DNA of 8,276 bases from Phycisphaerales bacterium (GTDB lineage: Bacteria > Planctomycetota > Phycisphaerae > Tepidisphaerales > Tepidisphaeraceae): positions 596-8,871 of the forward strand of contig PMAK01000193.1 of NCBI GenBank assembly GCA_003153655.1, given 5' to 3'. Below, in pieces: positions 5,245-8,276 of the stretch. The position numbers and the translations under genes are program-made. The notes beneath the pieces are model-generated. The model was not told where the DNA came from. It worked only from the letters and a program-made list of their open reading frames with translations, and did no database searches. Every line of letters begins with the position of its first letter. The first letter of the stretch is position 1.

Positions 5245-6675
5245 ATGAGCTTGGTTTTCTACGATACCGAAACCACCGGGCTAGACGCACCGTTTGGGCA
5301 AATTCTGCAATTTGCTGCGATCCGAACTGACGAGGACCTGAAAGAACTTGAAAGGTTTGAAATTCGATGCAGATTGATGCCGCACATCGTCCCCGCACCG
5401 ACAGCAATGCAGGTCACAGGCATCACGGTAGCTCAACTCACGGATGAGTCGTTACCGAGTCATTATCAGATGGTCTGTGCCATCCATAAGAAACTGAAAT
5501 CATGGTCGCCCAGTAATTTTGCTGGATTCAACTCTATCGACTTTGACGAGCATTTTCTTCGACAAGCTCTTTATCAGTCGCTTCATCATCCTTATCTCAC
5601 CAACTGCGACGGCAACACACGTGCAGACGTAATGCGAATCGCGAGAGCCGCATCGCTCTTTGCGCCGGGTGCGATCACCATCCCATGCGATACGGAAGGA
5701 AAGCAAACTTTCAAGTTGGCCGAGCTTGCGCCCGCCAATGGATTTGATCACTCCGACGCGCACGATGCGATGGGGGACGTTGAGGCGACCTTGTGTTTGG
5801 CCACGCTGCTGTTTGAAAGAGCGCCGGAAGTTTGGTCGACGGCTATGCGTTTTAGCAAAAAGGCCGCGGTGAAAGATTTCATAGAAAGCGAGCAGGTATT
5901 TTCTCTCTCGGATTTCTACTTCGGTAAGGCATATTCCTGGCTGGTTACTCGCTTGGGAGTTAACGCGGATAACAATTCTGAACATTATGTGTTCAACCTG
6001 GTGGTGGATCCAGGCGCACTTGCTGAATTGAGCGACTCAGAGCTGGGGGATCGTCTCCGAGAATTACCGAAGCCTGTCCGTTGTATTCGCATCAACGCAG
6101 CGCCGTTCTTGATGGCAGCCTTCGATGCACCAGATATTGCGTTAGGGCGAGAGCTTGGAGAGGCGGAACTTGAGAGACGCGCAGAACTTTTGAGTTCCGA
6201 TACCGGACTGCGTAACCGCCTGATCACGGCGTTTGAAGAGACGCGCGACGAACGAGAAACGTCGGAGCATGTTGAGGAACAAATCTATGCCCAGTTCACG
6301 TCAAATGAGGATATGAGGCTGATCGAACAGTTTCATCGACTTCCTTGGAAGGCAAGGATTCAGCATCTGAAGAAACTGGAAGATAGCCGACTTCGGAAAT
6401 TGGGAATGCGGCTGATCCATGCGGAAATGCCGGGGGTGCTCGACCCTAACTTCTGCATGACTTGTGATGTCGTTCTTGCAAAGAGGCTTCTTGGTGTGGC
6501 TGGAGAGGTTCCGTGGCTCACGTTGCCTGCGGCGATAGAAGAGATTGACGACCTGCTCGTGTCGGCAGATCCAACAACCATTGGACATCTGCAGGAACAT
6601 CATATTTATCTGGCTGAGCGGTTGCGAAAGGCGAAATATTCGCTAGCCGACGCGATGTCGCGCTTGGACAGGTAA
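5245..6675 (+). CDS. Exonuclease I (SbcB)-like DEDDh 3'-5' exonuclease
   Basis: This 476-residue protein matches exodeoxyribonuclease I in length (E. coli SbcB is 475) and layout. Exo I degrades single-stranded DNA 3' to 5'. The DEDDh active site is complete: D7 and E9 in FYDTETTG, D101 in FNSIDFDEHF, and H173 with D178 in HSDAHDAMGD, which is almost the E. coli motif. Supporting family marks are QFAAIRTDEDL (22-32) and ITGI-like QVTGITVAQ (56-64). The middle (about 200-360) and helical C-terminal parts follow the SH3-like and helical domains of Exo I, with VRCIRINAAPFL near 280 comparable to the PVKLVHINKCP stretch. AAGGTG (5235-5240) precedes ATG 5245 at good distance. It lies 21 bp after the peptidase gene and 6 bp before the nucleotidyltransferase, so it belongs to that operon. 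It is probably an accessory defence copy rather than the housekeeping gene. Confidence 0.88.
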   Translation: MSLVFYDTETTGLDAPFGQILQFAAIRTDEDLKELERFEIRCRLMPHIVPAPTAMQVTGITVAQLTDESLPSHYQMVCAIHKKLKSWSPSNFAGFNSIDFDEHFLRQALYQSLHHPYLTNCDGNTRADVMRIARAASLFAPGAITIPCDTEGKQTFKLAELAPANGFDHSDAHDAMGDVEATLCLATLLFERAPEVWSTAMRFSKKAAVKDFIESEQVFSLSDFYFGKAYSWLVTRLGVNADNNSEHYVFNLVVDPGALAELSDSELGDRLRELPKPVRCIRINAAPFLMAAFDAPDIALGRELGEAELERRAELLSSDTGLRNRLITAFEETRDERETSEHVEEQIYAQFTSNEDMRLIEQFHRLPWKARIQHLKKLEDSRLRKLGMRLIHAEMPGVLDPNFCMTCDVVLAKRLLGVAGEVPWLTLPAAIEEIDDLLVSADPTTIGHLQEHHIYLAERLRKAKYSLADAMSRLDR

Positions 6676-6681
6676 ATCCGA

Positions 6682-8025
6682 ATGATTGGAAAAGAAGAAA
6701 TCGACCGGACGAGCGCGGAACTCGGCGTTCATACGTCGAACGTGCAGCGCGACTATGTATTCGGCTGGCTGCTTTGCGCCGTGTACTCGCAAAGCCAACT
6801 TGGCCAGCATTTGGTTCTTAAGGGTGGCAATTCCCTTCGTAAGGGCTACTTTCCATTCGGTCGATATTCCGGCGATCTCGACTTTTCTGCCAACCGAAAT
6901 ATTCCGACAGACTGGCTCGCGACGGAGTTGAACCGGGCGTGTGAGTTCGTTCGCCGCGCGGCTGGTGTGCAATTCGATACGTCTCGGACGATTTCACGCG
7001 CCAAGCGCGGCGCTGATGACGACCTGGAGATCGTCGAAGCAAGAGTCTACTTCCGCGATTTCTACGGCCAAGAAAGCTCCATGACGATTAGCGTCCGCAT
7101 GGACGTGACGGAGTGGGACCGCCTATACCTCCCCGTGCAAGCGCGGCGGTTGATTCACGCCTATTCTGACTTTCAAGAGTGCCAGGCGGAACTTCGTTGC
7201 GTCAAGCTCGAAGAACAGCTCGCATCAAAGATGAAATGCCTCCTACAGCGGCGTCATGTCGCCGATCTGTTTGATCTAATCTACTCTACGATCATCCATC
7301 CCGATTTTGCTGTAAATCGCACAGAGATCGTGAGTACATTCCTTCGCAAGACGATCTTTCAAGGCAGCCCAGGGATTGCCAAGGGTCTTTTCCTTGACCT
7401 TCCGCTGCTCGCTTTCCAAATCCTTTGGGACAAATATATCGTCTGTCCAGTCCGGAGTAGGATCGATTTTAACAGGGCCGGGACAGCCTTTCAGGAATTC
7501 ATTAACGAGCTTTTCACAAACGTCACCGCCAGCCAGCGACAGGTCGAGTTTTTCCCGTCATCGTTGCGCAACCCTATTATGGAGGCTGGCCACACGATGA
7601 CTTTGCTCGACATCGTATACGACGGAAAACGTCGCATTGTAGAGCCCTATTCATTGACCTACAAAATGCGTCGAGACGGCATCGCCAAGGAATATTTCTA
7701 TGTGTATGACCGTACAGGTGGTTCCTCTGGTCCGGGAATCAAGTCGCTTGTTGCCGCCAAGATGCAACGGATTCTAAACACCACCGAAGTATTTGAGCCC
7801 AAGTGCCCGGTCGAGATCACCAAAGCTGGAGAAACGACGGGGTCGCTTTATTTCGAGGGCCGTTCTGGCTCCAAATACGCATCGCGAGCAAGCGAATGCC
7901 GGTACACAGTTGAATGCCGTATCTGCGGGAAGGAATTTCGTCGCAAGCGCCACAACACCCAGTTGCGACCGCACAAAGACAGGTATGGGAATCGGTGCGT
8001 GGGCAGGAGCGGTTCCATAACTTAG
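6682..8025 (+). CDS. AbiEii-type nucleotidyltransferase with WYL-like and zinc-binding C-terminus
   Basis: This 447-residue protein starts with an AbiEii/AbiGii-type nucleotidyltransferase domain (DNA polymerase beta fold): LVLKGGNSLRKGY at 44-56, SGDLDFS at 63-69 with metal-binding D65 and D67, a third acid D141 in SVRMDV, and the family helix KLEEQLASKMKCLLQRR followed by ADLFDLI (175-200). AbiEii proteins act as toxins or abortive-infection factors and commonly end near 300 residues. Here residues about 302-378 add a WYL-like segment (LLDIVYDGKRRIVEPYSLTY, later KMQRI and VFEP), a fold known for binding nucleic acid or nucleotide ligands. The last 40 carry CRIC (412-415), H424, H431 and C439, probably a zinc-binding DNA/RNA contact. 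No AbiEi antitoxin is adjacent. Its ATG lies 6 bp after the exonuclease stop, with AGG at 6670-6672, so the two are probably cotranslated. The WYL assignment is by eye. Confidence 0.85.
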   Translation: MIGKEEIDRTSAELGVHTSNVQRDYVFGWLLCAVYSQSQLGQHLVLKGGNSLRKGYFPFGRYSGDLDFSANRNIPTDWLATELNRACEFVRRAAGVQFDTSRTISRAKRGADDDLEIVEARVYFRDFYGQESSMTISVRMDVTEWDRLYLPVQARRLIHAYSDFQECQAELRCVKLEEQLASKMKCLLQRRHVADLFDLIYSTIIHPDFAVNRTEIVSTFLRKTIFQGSPGIAKGLFLDLPLLAFQILWDKYIVCPVRSRIDFNRAGTAFQEFINELFTNVTASQRQVEFFPSSLRNPIMEAGHTMTLLDIVYDGKRRIVEPYSLTYKMRRDGIAKEYFYVYDRTGGSSGPGIKSLVAAKMQRILNTTEVFEPKCPVEITKAGETTGSLYFEGRSGSKYASRASECRYTVECRICGKEFRRKRHNTQLRPHKDRYGNRCVGRSGSIT

Positions 8026-8040
8026 CGGCGTTGTTTCTCT

Positions 8041-8276
8041 TCAAATCTCGCCGGGCGGTTCCGTCGCATCCTTCGCGCGGCACTGATGGATGAAGGTATG
8101 CGCATCATTCATGACTTTTGCCAGAACAAGCAAGTCGTCCGGCCCAAAGCTCGAAGTATCCTTCCAGTGATTCCCATCCTTGTATGATCGACTAAAGGTG
8201 ACGCTGTACGAGGGCCGACTGGCGTTGCCGTTGTCCACCATGTTGCGCCAGACTGCGGCACGGACAGAGCCATAAC
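8041..8276 (-). CDS. Small conserved protein of unknown function (5' end outside window)
   Basis: The minus-strand frame is open from the window edge to a stop at 8041; 77 residues are visible and the true start lies beyond 8276. The Met at 8241 is internal, since the upstream part (YGSVRAAVWRN) fits the same protein. It reads GSVRAAVWRN, then YSVTFSRSYKDGNHWKDTSS, FGPDDLLVLAKVMNDAHTFI. I recognise this pattern from small hypothetical proteins common in soil bacteria and mobile elements. The beta-strand-rich core followed by one amphipathic helix recalls PC4-like single-strand-binding proteins, but I would not assign that. It converges on the nucleotidyltransferase gene with a 15-bp gap and is probably part of the carrier element, not of the defence operon. 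Confidence 0.7.
   Translation of the reverse strand, partial: YGSVRAAVWRNMVDNGNASRPSYSVTFSRSYKDGNHWKDTSSFGPDDLLVLAKVMNDAHTFIHQCRAKDATEPPGEI

Noticed and set aside
8026..8053. CGGCG/CGCCG inverted repeat after the nucleotidyltransferase gene
   Set aside because: The loop is 18 bases, the arms are only 5 bp, and no T-rich tail follows; likely chance.

Overview
The window reads as an accessory defence island carried next to conjugation genes. It opens inside trbB, the VirB11-like ATPase of a P-type (Trb) conjugative transfer system. It closes inside a small conserved protein on the opposite strand whose start lies past the window edge. The base composition, close to an even GC/AT mix, the Trb gene and the type of small end protein would fit an Acidobacteriota-like or similar soil bacterium with an integrative or plasmid element. 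That host guess is weak and is not needed for the rest.

Between these two partial genes lie two divergent operons that share a 159-bp control region (4194-4352). The leftward operon (4193 down to 1044) has four tightly coupled genes: a two-domain ubiquitin-like protein with a Gly-Gly tail, an E2-like protein, a JAMM/JAB isopeptidase and an E1-like adenylating enzyme. Ubl and E2 are 2 nt apart, and E2/JAB and JAB/E1 each overlap as ATGA. The set and order (Ubl-E2-JAB-E1) match bacterial ubiquitin-conjugation systems of the Bil/Bub type, some of which are known anti-phage systems.

The rightward operon (4353 to 8025) encodes an XRE-type DNA-binding protein, an ImmA/IrrE zinc metallopeptidase, an exonuclease I (SbcB)-like DEDDh nuclease and an AbiEii-type nucleotidyltransferase. 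The last has extra C-terminal parts that look like a WYL domain and a Cys/His zinc-binding tail. The regulator-protease pair resembles ImmR/ImmA of mobile elements and CapH/CapP of CBASS, in which the protease destroys the repressor after DNA damage or infection.

The control region holds two perfect 15-bp palindromes (7-bp arms, 1-bp centre) between two inverted TTGACA -35 boxes. The leftward promoter is close to consensus. The rightward promoter would give a nearly leaderless mRNA for the regulator. My main inference is that one protease-sensitive regulator controls both a ubiquitin-like conjugation system and a nuclease/nucleotidyltransferase pair, forming one composite defence locus. Each family assignment rests on visible motifs; the joint function is a hypothesis. 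The 230 bp between trbB and the E1 gene (814-1043) hold no convincing gene, and no trbC follows trbB. I saw no tRNA, rRNA, CRISPR array, transposase or integrase.
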